From Karstenula rhodostoma CBS 690.94 (lineage: Eukaryota; Ascomycota; Dothideomycetes; Pleosporales; Didymosphaeriaceae): a stretch of DNA of 64,000 bases. The stretch covers positions 372,001 to 436,000 of the forward strand of contig MU001495.1 in assembly GCA_010093485.1 (NCBI GenBank). Reading direction: 5' to 3'. The notes under the pieces are model-generated. The model had not been told where the DNA came from. It was given only the letters and a program-made list of their open reading frames with translations, and ran no database searches. Positions 34,423 to 45,563 of this stretch are shown here, one piece after another (position 1 is the first letter of the stretch; each line of letters opens with the position of its first letter). The position numbers were made by a program, and so were the translations under genes.

Positions 34423-34895
34423 TCATCGAACGCTGGACGTTGGGTGGCTGTTTGCCCGCTCATACCATGGCGGCTCGGCTCTGCTGCCGACGATAACAGC
34501 AGTCGACATTGGTTTGCAGGGCTCTAACACAACGCAGTCGGGGCCGGGGCTATTGTTGCAAGATCCGATCAAGGACAGGGATGCCGTATCCTGGACTACC
34601 AAGGCTATCAGAAGAAAATCCACCCAAAGGTTGTTTCGAGGGCCGAGAAGCCTCCCACCCGCTGCAACCCATATGGCGGCGCCCTGCAAGACCTTTCCTC
34701 TGGGTACGAGATCAGAAAGTAATATAACATGGACAGCTCTGACGTCTCGATGACGGTCCACGATGTTATTAGCAATGTGTGCGCTAGCAGATAATCGGCG
34801 CAATTGTTGTGTATAGCGGACAAGCGTACGTTCTCTACAAAGCAGAGTAAAGAAAGAGTGGAGGGCGGTACTACGGGCCAGTCACTTAGTGACAC
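34423..34895 (-). pseudogene. MFS transporter relic
   Basis: Minus-strand reading near 34690-34750 gives VHVILLSDLVPRGKVLQG followed by degenerate glycine-rich sequence, resembling the SDLVPLRxRGxxQG loop of DHA1/DHA2 and Tri12-type transporters. In the neighbouring frame FSALETTFGWIFF resembles the following helix, so frames alternate. No intact helices beyond this. Low-confidence fragment of an MFS pump. Confidence 0.35.
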
Positions 34896-36396
34896 ATTCT
34901 ACTGTGCATACCACGTGTACCGTCTGCAACCGCGGTGCAGAGTGTGTCTTCGTGTTCAATACACTTCCAGCTGCCGCGAAACACCTGTCGGAAAAGAGCG
35001 CATGCACAGAGCGCAACGTGGGGAGGAAACAATCGAACCGTCCGTCTCAGTGCTCGTACAGATACCAATAGCGTAGAGGTGTGTGATGTGCTGCCTGCGT
35101 TGGGACCACTGGATCTTGGATTTTTGTCTGATCGATCACCATAGACGAACCTCGTTTTTGTGAGACCCGAAAACGGACATCAATTTCACTTCCGAACCGA
35201 AGACAAGGTATCTGCCGTAGCCGCTCGCATGCATGTGATACGTACCGATCAGCTGGTAGCTCATCATAGCCATGACCCCCATTTGGAGGTGGGGCTGCAG
35301 CACAAGGTCGGCGATTAAAAACCTTCTAGAAGAGCCCCCGTACACCTGCAGTCACTGGGGTGACGCCAGTCATGCAAAATATCCAACGGCTGTTCCGATG
35401 TCTTCAGATTTTTCGGCCACTTCACTCGTGAATACCGCGGAAAGGATCGCAAAGATTGTGATCGTAGGAGCGCACCCAGATCCTAACGAATGTGTCCGCG
35501 ATCTGTTATCCTTGATGTGATACTGCATTTGCATTGTCGATGCTAATGGGATGTATTTCGATGGCGCTTGTGAGATGTCCTTTGCAACGCTTGCACTGAC
35601 TGAGAGGGTTGCCACTCGAAAGGGAACTCAGCACGCTCACAAATGAACCTAGCCCCTCGGATGAGCATGATCCCATTCGAATAAGAACTATAATGACGCC
35701 AGACCTGTTGGAAACCTGCTAGGGAAGAAATGCCGTCGAGGCTGGCCTCCATCCGCTCACAAGACCACGCTCGGCTCACCGGGAAGGCGGCGGGGCGCAT
35801 GCACCATTCGGTGAGGCTTTAATAGTCGCAGCGCTAAGATCCTAGCTTGATTCGCACTCGTATTCAGGATGACACTTGATGAGTTCTGCGAGGCAATAGA
35901 CTCAATCCATCTTGATAAACAAGTATGTGTGCTCAATGTGATTCGAGGTTGGTCACAAGTTCCATGTGTGAGCGACCCTGACGTTCAGGGAAAAGTTATA
36001 CCTGGCCGTCAAAACCTTGTTCGGGCGCCAATCCTGTCGCACTCCCGCGACTATGCGCTACTCGAGAGCCCATTTCCAGCATGTTGGTACCGCTACCAGA
36101 CAAGTTTACGAGCGAGCACCACGCACGAGCATTCCGACTCAGGAACCACACTCGTAGTGATGAAAGTTGGCCAATGGAATGGTTAGTCGCCTTCGTAGAT
36201 TCAGTAGCGACTCAGGAACGACCGGCAGGAACAAGCCGCACCTATGCAAAACCCTACAATGGACAGGTAGGCTGCAGAGACGGTGCTATTGACTTCGGCG
36301 TTTTGGTCAAGCCCTTGAAGCGACGACTCGCAACTATTTGGCGTGTTCGTGAATATATACCCTTGATCGGCCCACTGGGGTTTCCATCTCATTGTT
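34896..36396. other. Intergenic, nothing recognised
   Basis: 1.5 kb with only short, family-less open frames on both strands. Confidence 0.35.
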
Positions 36397-37998
36397 ATGA
36401 CTTCATACCCCTCGATCGATGCTTTTGTGCAGAGAGATGCGGTGATGGCACAAACAATAACCTCCGAGGACTGTGGCCCTATGATCGCCCGGGTCAGCAT
36501 CGCGGTGTATGCTGTCGCCGTCTTCTTTGTAGCACTGCGGTGAGTGCGGCTGTCCAATGGCTCGTCGGTGCGCTGACGGATTTACAGCCTTTTCACTCGC
36601 GGGTGGCTCATCAGGAAGTTCGGGTTGGACGATTTGCTCATCGGCATTGCTCTGGTAAGTGCGCCTCTATGGCTATCAACCATGGATATAAGGGTAACAA
36701 TGGTCCAGTCCGTCGGTGCTGGGGAAACGGTTGCGCTTCAGCTCCAGGTATACCATGGACAAAAGCAACAGCCCGGCGATGCAGAGAAGGACGAGGTTAG
36801 CAAGGTTCTGATGGTAAGCTAAACATGGGTGAATTGCCATGCATGCGGGTTCTGACAGACTCCTAGTACAAGTACGTCAACATGTTGATGTACTATCTGG
36901 CGAACGGGTAAGTCGTATTGTGACCAGACAATAAACCTTCAGCTAACAGTGACGAGGGCTGTGAAATTGAGTATACTCGTACTGTATTACCGCATTTGCT
37001 CGTTACAAAAGGGCCTCCCTTGGTTTTTGCGAGGACCAGTAGTCTGGACCATGTGGGTGGCCATTATGGCCTTTACCCTCTCTACTCTCTTCGTAAGAGA
37101 TCGACAAGCCCTATAACCGTGATAGAGATCTAACTCAACGCAGGTGGAGATGTTCAGCTGTCTGCCTGTGTCTGCGATTTTCGATTTGGAGAATCCGACC
37201 AGGAGGTGTATAGCATGGGTGCCATTCTACCTTTCGCAGGCCGGAATCGATGTTTTCATCAACCTGGCCCTGCTCTTGTTTCCATTGCCGTTTTTGGGTA
37301 TCTTGAAGATTGACAGGAAACAGCGGTGTATGTGACAATGAGTTCCAACATCGCAGCCGCTAATGGTTGTAGATGCGCTTGTCCTGGTCTTCTCTATTGG
37401 GCTATTGCCGCTCGTAGCATCCGTTATTCGATTGTGTCAAATTACAATAGCAGTCGGCACAGAAGCGCGAATGAGACCTTCTGGTGATGCGAGCTGGGAA
37501 GGCCGTTGGATCCCACTCTGGTCCCAGATCGAGGTCGACGTAAGCATCGTCGCCGCCTCCCTGCCAAGTCTTAGCCCGCTGTTGAAGCAGATGTGGTCCA
37601 GCTTCGCACACTCACGAACATTATCGCCGTCGCATGTCCCCACGCTTATCGAATCGGGCTTCAACAACAGAGGTGCAAAGGCCCAAGGACTTCAGAAGCT
37701 TCCTAGTACCATCTCGACGCTCCCAAACAAGTCTGTGTCCACTCTCAGCACCCTCCCGAACAGGTCTGTCTCAACTCTCGGCGAGCTAGATAACGCGAAG
37801 CGTTTGACGTTCTTTGATGATTCGGAGGACGGGGAGGTCGATCGCGAAGCGTTCCCGGATCCGTACCGTACGACGCAGATCGGAGTAGCGAGGACAGTTA
37901 ATGCGCGGCTATCGAGGGCAACATTCGTAGACGTGCCTGTCTCTCCCCGAAGGAGCGTTGGCTTCACAGGACTCTCCATTCCGGAGGCTGCTGTCTGA
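36397..37998 (+). CDS. Pth11-like rhodopsin-fold membrane receptor
   Basis: Seven-helix fungal integral membrane protein (rhodopsin_fungi/SAT4 family), related to the Magnaporthe surface-sensing receptor Pth11. About seven exons: 36397-36539, 36588-36654, 36709-36813, then small exons reading YKYVNMLMYYLANG, AVKLSILVLYYRICSLQKG, VEMFSCLPVSAIFDLENPTR, and a last exon from about 37372 (intron GTATGT...TGTAG) reading ALVLVFSIGLLPLVASVIR. Typical motifs are present: GLDDLLIGIAL in helix two, YYRICS after helix three, and RxxQI after helix six. The cytosolic tail carries two tandem STLPN[KR]SVSTL units and DDSEDGE. The intron at 36655-36708 is 54 nt and stop-free. Ligand unknown. Confidence 0.8.
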
Positions 37999-39334
37999 TG
38001 TGCTGCGGGGCCGGCATTTACAAACCTTTGCTTCAGATGGCTTGATGGCCTGCAAAGTTCCTTGCCCGACACGCAGGCCGATGTAGTCCAAGGCGCATGT
38101 ACCACCATCCCCAGCTCCTCGGCGCGGTACTGGCGATGCGATGAAAGACGGATGAATCGAGTGCTTGCAGTGTGCCATGCGTAGCTCTGGGTTGATGATA
38201 CCCGGTTCTAAGCTCGTACGGCTTCCCAAGGCAGAAAGACAAGGGGTGCTATGATGGTAGTCTTTGTGGCATCCGCGCTCCCTGGAGGCGCTGGGACAGC
38301 AAACGACCTCCTGTACATTCTCTTCGTTCGAAAGCGCCCAGGATCCCGTCCATGATGATGCGCCAGCTCTGCCGCAGTGGGTGCGACTCTTGTCGCGATT
38401 CGGTGCTGTGCCGCGCCGTCGCGTACGGAAGAGGCGGAAGGAGGGGACCGCGGTGGGTTGTTTACGTAGGTGTCCGAATTTTTCGAGGGATCACGTCGTA
38501 CATAGCTCATTCTGAACAAGAAGAGTGCCAAAGCAATGCGGTCACTGCAGTAGGGAGTTGTTGAGAGACGGGAGGCAGTGGTTAGCGTAGACGCGTTGCG
38601 GGGAAAGCAGTAGCATTATGCCTGCGTGACGCGATAATATACCAACACCCGTATGGGCCCTCTTTGATGTGCGCGCTGCAGAGCACAGGTCTACACTCAA
38701 TGCGAGACTCTTTGGTAGTGCAAGTTGAAATATCATTGAATAGCTAAAGCCCAGCGTGATCGACGTTGTCCATCGCCCCGGATTCCGCTCGTTTCGTACA
38801 TGTGGCGTAAGCCCTATGCGTGACCACGGTTCGCCCAGTATCCATAGCTCCTTGACAAGACCATGATAACGTCATGATGCTGCAAACCACACATCAGAGC
38901 GGGAATCATATGCTCGTGAGGTTGGAAAGCAGATGTTCGTAACTTTGGTCCAGATCGGCCGAGTTGACGCTGCACGAGCCATAGATGCCTTCGTATATCC
39001 TCCCTGGACGGCCTCGCAAGAGAGTGAGGTGTCAAGAGATAACTCCATCGGATTCCCATTGCGAAGGTCTTGCTCGGCGACCCCTGAAGAAGCGGAGGCG
39101 GTTTTTGTATACTGCTTCTCTTCCTTCCTTTGGTATCCCACAGGCCTCCGGGCAGCGCCTGGGCAATAAACACGACCTAACCCGTCCACTCGAGAGGGCA
39201 GTCGCGACCACCCACGCTTGCCTTTGCTGCTGCTGCAGACAAAACGCCGCCCACCACGGTAGGCTCTCTCCTTCTTTTCTTCCATCCGCATCCACACTCT
39301 CTCTCCCTAACACCTATCTCTCCCTCATCACACC
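37999..39334. other. Intergenic with pyrimidine-rich promoter end
   Basis: 1.3 kb. The last 100 bp before 39335 is strongly CT-rich (CTCTCTCTCCC, CTATCTCTCCCTC), a typical fungal leader for the following gene. No genes. Confidence 0.45.
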
Positions 39335-42300
39335 ATGGAACACGGTTCGCGGCACGTGTCCAAGGTGCCCGTCGGGAGCACGCCGCCCGGCAGCGGCCCG
39401 TCTCAACATCTATTCTCAACGTCGACTGACAATATTGCTTCTCGGCAGCAAACAGCCGCTGCACAAGACGCGTCATTGCAGCAGCCAGGAGAGTCTTCAG
39501 ACAGTGACCCGCGTCAATCCTTGGCTTCAGAGGTTTCGCTCCCCTCTATTCTTCTTTCTCCCAGCGTGAACGGTGACGCTGAGTTTACCGGCCGCGCAAT
39601 AATAACTATCCGCCTTGCGGATGCCCGCCCTCCGGTCCTCGTCTGGACGTCGCTGAACAGTTGGCAAGCTCCTCTGGAGATGGTTGCCACAGGCACCCAC
39701 TCCGAAACCTACCTCTGTCAGGTAGATAACGTCCCTGAGCAGTCCTTTCAGTACAAGGTCCGGGTCGGCGATAGGTGGGTCCTCGACGACGACATGCCAA
39801 TCGGTGAGTGTTCCCCATCCCACTTTGTCCATGATGCCCACAGGCTGTGAGCCACAAGCCGACGCAGGTGCTGCAGCTGGCATCGTCGTGGTGTCCTGCG
39901 ACAGAACCGGAGTCATTACACCAAGCTGACAGACGCAAAGCCCAGGACCCGGCCGGCAACCACAATAACGTCGGCTACACGGAACACATCCCTCGTGTGG
40001 TCACTCCTAACCCATCTGGGGAGACGCCCGACATGGTGAACCGGGACCCAGTTCGAAGCGATCTGCAGAGGGTTGGTAACACAAACGTCCTCTTGCCGCT
40101 TGTTTACATCCCGCCTCTGGATAGTGGGCACGCCCAAACAGGTTGGTCTCTTGGTTTTTGAACCTCGAGTTCTTGCTGACACTGTCTCAGACATGGAACC
40201 GACGACCAGCGAAGCTACGGTAGCCCGAAACACGCCCGATGTATATGAAGAGCTCGCGTACCATGTCGAATCCGGCACCGACACAGAGCAGGAGGCACCG
40301 TTGTTGCGACACGAAACGTTCCAAGAAGAGCGAGACAGGTACGTGATGTTGTGGTCGAGAAAGAGATGATCTTTGACATGTCCCTGCACCAGGCCTCAAA
40401 CCGAAGATGACCTTAGACGTGGTCTACGTCCTCGGTCTCCGCCGATGTCCACGATCCAAGAAGAGACGACCACCAACTCGGACAACGGAGGCACGGGCTC
40501 CCAGCCTGGTACGCCTTCGTCTCTTGAACAGGCAAGGGCATATCAGCGTGCATTGATCGAGGCAATACCCACCAGCATTGCTGACGGTTTCACCCGGGCC
40601 TCTGTTCTGCTTCCTGTGCGACCACCCGATGCGGCTAGCGAGTTCGATAATGCCCCGCTTATGCGGCACGAGACGATTACGACCCCAGGCGGTGGGCATC
40701 AAACCGAACAACAAGACGAGCTCTCGCATGCTCCCCTAATGCGTCACGAGACTGGCCTTGGATATGTCGACGATACCCATCACCAGAACACCGACGAGCT
40801 CGAGCAGGCTCCTCTCATGCGGCATGAGACCATCGTCGCGTCTTCTGAACCTGACGAACTTGATCACGCCCCTCTGATGCGGCATGAGACCAACGTCGTG
40901 TCGTCTGCGAACAGTGAACTTGACGGACTCGATCACGCTCCTTTGATGCGGTTCGAAACGATCCTCAGTCCTGGAGTTGCGTATGCCGACTCCGCCGAAC
41001 GCCGTGTGTCATATGGCACAACACTTGTGGATGATGACGCAGACGAAGAGATCACACATCCACCATTGATGCAGCGGGAGACTATGCCTGTACGCTTCTA
41101 TGACTCAGAACAGAGCAGCTTGTACTCAGAGCGAATGATGTTTCCGATGGACACGTCGAACCCTCCTACGCTTGTCGGCCCTCCAAGATCTTCGTCGGTA
41201 TACAGCACTGACGTAAATGAGGTCGACCGAGCACCAACCCTTCTACACGAGTTGCCGGACTGGTATGCGAGCGATGAAAGTGCCTTCGATAACTGGATTG
41301 ATCCACGTGCCGCTCCCGACTATAACGCGGGTATTACCTACTACGAGGCAGAGGATTCCAGCGACGACGAGAGCGTTGGAGAGCTCGATCGAGCACCAAC
41401 GATGCCGCACGAGGTCGGTAATGAGAGCGTTGGAGAACTAGATCGAGCACCCACATTGCCGCACGAGGCTGAGAACAGTGCCTCTTCAAGCAGCTCCGGA
41501 ACCGACGAGCTCGACTCTGGGCCCATGTTGTCACACGAGGCCCCGTATGCCAATGAGACCAATCCAATCACTGGATCGGACGGCGCATCTTCACAGCGGC
41601 GTGAAGCAGGCACTAGGGATACCGATGCAGCGAGCCAGCGCTCCAAGGCGCGTCGCATCATCAGCGGTGAGGATGCTTTGTTATCGAGTACCAAGACAAA
41701 CTCTTTCACGTCTGAGCGTCTGCGGGAAGCCTTCAAAAATAGAATCTTTGGAGCTACACGCCGACCAACGCTCTCACGAGATGCCTCAGACGAGAACGAG
41801 TTCGACTTTGCGGGTGCGCCGCTGTTAGCTCATGAACAAACGAATCCGGTGCCCGATAGGTCAAGCAGTGACAGCTTTAGCAGCAGTCGGAGGCAGCGCA
41901 GCACGGAAATTCCTGATTTCGCATCGTTTGCGAGGCGTTCGAGTACCGGCATCTTCCGCTCTCAGCGAAGCAACTTGCCCCACCGGATGCCGCGCTCTGA
42001 CGAAGAGGACATGGATCTCCACGATTCGTCTCTCGAAATATTTCCCATGGACCGCGACCAAGTCTTTGGCCGAGTTAGAGACATCAGTAACCGACTCGCG
42101 GAGGACCAGGTCCAATCTCCTGTCGGTGACCTGGATTCGCCGGCCGTTATGTCGTACACCAGTTCATCTGTGAACTTAGTTCCGATTCGCTCTTCGTCGA
42201 CGATGTCGCTGCACTCCATCCGCGAGGATGCATCCGAGAACGAAGATGAATTATCACAACTTCCTTCGCCCGTGCTCATGCTGGCTTCGCGTGTGCCAAA

Positions 42301-42777
42301 ATCCGCGCCGATTGACATTCCGAAGATCTCCCAACAGCGCACTAATATCATCCATGGAGAGGGCAAAATTCCGAACGCAACCGACTCCAGACGTTATGGC
42401 AAGATCTTCGAGACTGTTGCATTGCCCGCAGAGCCTCTCGAGGCCAATGCTGCTTTGCCTCCGAAGACACCCAACGTCTCATTCAACGGATCCAACGATG
42501 CGAAGGAAATCGACAACGCAAAGCACCGATGCCGAACCCCATATCCTGAGGATGACAATGGCGACGAGGAGGACTATCAGGGCGGCAACATCGCTCGAAA
42601 GTTCTGTGCCCACTTCCGGGCATGCTTCCCGTCGCGCAATGCGAGGTAATCACCTATATTTATTATCATCCATCTCATGTATGACGAATCACAACATGTA
42701 ACTCACATCATAACAGTATAGTATCAGTCGGTATTCTAGTCGCTGGAGCAGCTTGGTGGTGGAAGAGATGGACCTGA
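39335..42777 (+). CDS. Tail-anchored AMPK-beta/CBM48-like protein with repeated APLMRHE motif
   Basis: Five exons (39335-39803, 39941-40141, 40191-40338, 40393-42645, 42717-42777) close in phase to 1043 residues. Residues about 82-170 form an AMPK1_CBM/CBM48-like glycogen-binding fold (IITIRLADARPPVLVWTSLN, SWQAPLEM, YKVRVGDRWVLDDDMPI, then DPAGNHNNVGYTE across the first intron), as in AMPK-beta and Crp1/Mdg1 proteins. The rest is acidic, Ser-rich and disordered, with about twelve spaced copies of A-P-[LT]-[LM]-x-[HR]-E, six of them close to APLMRHET. The final 61-nt exon adds SIVSVGILVAGAAWWWKRWT, a hydrophobic tail anchor. If intron five is retained, the protein ends RNAR without the anchor. 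Role unknown; I infer a membrane-tethered glycan or kinase scaffold. Confidence 0.8.
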
Positions 42778-43145
42778 GGCGACGTTATGCCCCGTTCGGA
42801 CGGCCATGTACATTTCATGGAACGATTCAATATTTCGAGAGTGCTGTGCACTACTGGAGGATCGCGCGTTGCGCACCTGCATACATGAGTAAGACACCGG
42901 TATAGATACCCCTGCATGGAATACAAAGATACGCTTACGTCTCGATGCATTTTGCATGCATGTGTGTAGATTCTCAACGACGCGTAGACTGGACAGTGGT
43001 GTCGCGGTTTGTATCCCTTGCAAGCCGTTTGCCTCTGTGAATGTCTTCGTTAACGTCATCGCTTGGATGATCCTACTTCCTGCAGAACTTGGGCCCGCAA
43101 GCAGGCTGTGAATCTCTTTGATCATGTTGCTAGCCTAGTCCTAGG

Positions 43146-43375
43146 CAATTGGCATATCGTCATCTAGAGCCCACTGTTACCGACCCAGCTCTTGTATTGG
43201 AAGTTCGACTTGGCAGAGGTAGGCTTCGGGGTCGTTGCCTGTGCCTATGCCTGTGGCAACTATTGGCATGTCGTCGTCGAGGACCCACCTGTCGCCGGCC
43301 CGGACCTTGTATTGAAAAGACTGCTCAGGGACATTATCTACCTGACAGAGGTAGGTTTGTCGGCCTGTGGGGCTT
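43146..43375 (-). repeat. Inverted, tandemly duplicated remnants of the CBM48 exon
   Basis: On the minus strand, 43375-43261 repeats the end of exon 1 of the upstream CBM48 gene (homologous to about 39690-39800: CCTACCTCTGTCAGGTAGAT, GTCCGGG, GGTGGGTCCTCGACGACGAC) with about 90 percent identity by eye. Next to it, 43257-43146 is a second, more diverged copy (ATATGCCAATTGCC end). Both lack the rest of the gene, so they cannot code for a full domain. Confidence 0.85.
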
Positions 43376-43426
43376 CCTACAGATCCCTGGAATGTATTTG
43401 TGTATTTCTGGTTTTGTTATGGCGTA

Positions 43427-43860
43427 CTACTGTCGCAGTACTCGCCGGCGCCACAGACAAACACTTGGCAGCCTTGCTTTCCAGGGACGCACTGCACGCC
43501 ACCCCCCCAGCCTGGGCAGTCTGACAGATCGGCAGTGTTGGGGCGCATTCAATCTGGAAAGCTGATATCGTACCAGATCGAGTTCTCCATGCCGGTCAGG
43601 GACATGCAACCCGAAAGAGATAGCGGACGGTGGGTGGCCAGGCTGCTCTTCCAGATCAGGCTCCGGGACGCGCTGCCACGAGATAATAGTTCGGTATCAA
43701 GATTGTCTTGTTCAGATGTCGGTACCCCTTGGAAGGGACACAACAATGTCCTAGTCGCGGGGAAGGCGAAGGCGCTGGTACGAGTGACCTTGGTATACTG
43801 CTGCCGCTGGTTACTTAACGCAGGGCGAGGTGTATCAATGTCCCGTAGCAGCAAGGAGAC
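43427..43860 (-). pseudogene. Degenerate secreted-protein-like coding relic
   Basis: Minus-strand reading gives SRSLIWKSSLATHRPLSLS, MENSIWYDISFPD, a stop, then in the same frame DLSDCPGWGGGVQCVPGKQ and VFVCGAGEYCDSSTP before another stop. The IWYDIS patch and evenly spaced Cys resemble fungal secreted thaumatin-like/antigenic proteins, but similarity is weak. Stops and lack of a signal peptide suggest a broken gene. It abuts the inverted CBM48 copies. Confidence 0.3.
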
Positions 43861-44080
43861 AGACAGGCGTCTCGTTTAGATGTTGTCCCCGCGATCGGTC
43901 GGGGATGTTGTTCCGCTGGTTGGCGCCTTCCAACTGCGGGGACGCGATGTGAGCGTACGTAGGGGGTGATCTTCCCGGCCGGCCGGGGTGACCACGGCGG
44001 TGGCTTCGAGTATTGCGATGGGGGGAGATCAGCATACTGAGGGCTATCAAGAGCTCCCGCGGGCCCAGAAGGTCTCGCTG

Positions 44081-44432
44081 CCGGATGCTGGTTGCTGCTG
44101 CGTTTGATGGCTATGGGCCCACCTCCGAGGTCGAGTCAGCGGCACGGGTCTAATGGCAGCAGCAGGTGCTGGAGAACTCACAGAAATATAGGAGCAGCCT
44201 CCAACAGGTTGTTGTGAGCAATAACGCCTTCGTTCTCGAGGCCTCATGGCCGAGTCCCGGATGCTGGATGCGTTGATGGCTGTGAGCCAACCCTCGAGTC
44301 AGCGGCACGACTCCAATGGTGGAAGCAGGTACCGTGGAACTCACAAAAAGGAATATAAAGCATCGGAAAGGCTCTCATGAGCAAGGAAGACTTCGTTCTC
44401 AAGAGCGTCGCCGGCTGGCGGGGAGCGTAGGC
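44081..44432. repeat. 176-bp imperfect tandem repeat, two copies
   Basis: Copy 1 starts CCGGATGCTGG at 44081, copy 2 at 44257. Shared blocks: TTGATGGCT, CGAGTCAGCGGCACG, CAATGG/TAATGG, AGCAGGT, GAACTCACA, and CTTCGTTCTC near the end, with small indels between. No coding sense is conserved. Confidence 0.75.
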
Positions 44433-45563
44433 CGTGTTTTGGTGTGAGCGAGCCTGCGGCCAGGCTGGGTGCAGCAGCTGCAGCGGCGGTGCCTCGATGG
44501 ACAGCAGCCGGGAGTAAGTCTAGGGGGCGTTGCAAAGGAGCTGTCTGCAACCATAGCGTTGCTCAAAATTTGGCGTTCGGTGTTGTGGTGTCTCAAGGAT
44601 GGAGACCGGGGCCATGGGGTGAGGGAGCTAGCCGCCGGAAGGTTCGAGTCTGCGTTGCCCTGACCAAGGCCACGCCATCATCACGTACTCGGACTCCACA
44701 AGCGTATGGGAGGAGCAAATGGAGAGCCTCTCCGCTTTTCCCGCGAGCGCTGATGCTTCCGCTAGGCTCAATCAACGATTCCATCACATGCCCCTTCCGA
44801 CTCTGGTTTCATTGCTGCACGTATACGATGTCGACAGGATTGTTCGCCCATCCCTGCGGCCGTCGAGGGGCATGTAATCCCGGGATCTACCTCACCTGCA
44901 GCGTCTACGCGCCCAACTACGATCCACCACCTTCGGCCTTGCCCTGCCGTTTTCACATAGGGCAACGGTGCCACTTATCCAATGTCCAAGTAAGCATCGC
45001 GACGAGCAATCCACCCGGAAGCAGCTGAAGAAACGTCAGAATTTCAGAGCACGATCTCATCCACAACACGCAACCTCTCCCCGATCGCCGAGAAGAACGG
45101 AGCGGCACGACGTTCGCAAAGCTGTACCTGCCTCGGAGTCCCAACGCTGTCTCGTCCGAGAAGGATCCGATGACCATGAGGGGACCAATGGCGTTACAAA
45201 ATCATAAGAGCAAGGAGAAGAGATGAACTATTGTCGAGCGGGCGCGAAGAGATTTCTGGCCGTAAGCTCATAGAAATGGGGAACAAAGAGTGACATAGAC
45301 ACAGGCACGGCTACAAGCTACAAGATACAAGCTACAAGAAATCGAAGAGCGAACGGCACATGGGGGCACTCCGGGTTTCTCTCAATGTCGATGGGGGTTA
45401 CAGATATCATATTTAGTCACAACAAGCATGGTTCACGGTCAGTGGAAATCTGGCTTTGCAGCTCCAATGGAATTTTCATTGTTGTTACGTTTAAAAGTTC
45501 GCTCGGGTTCTACTTGAGAACTCGAAACGCCAGGGTGAAGTACAACAGCTGGGAATATAGCGA
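44433..45563. other. Intergenic, nothing recognised
   Basis: 1.1 kb. Contains a short CTACAAG-type tandem near 45312-45338. No gene supported. Confidence 0.35.

Noticed and set aside
35869..36800. Plus-strand frames before and over the Pth11-like receptor start
   Set aside because: They read across the receptor exon 1 in another frame and lack family features.
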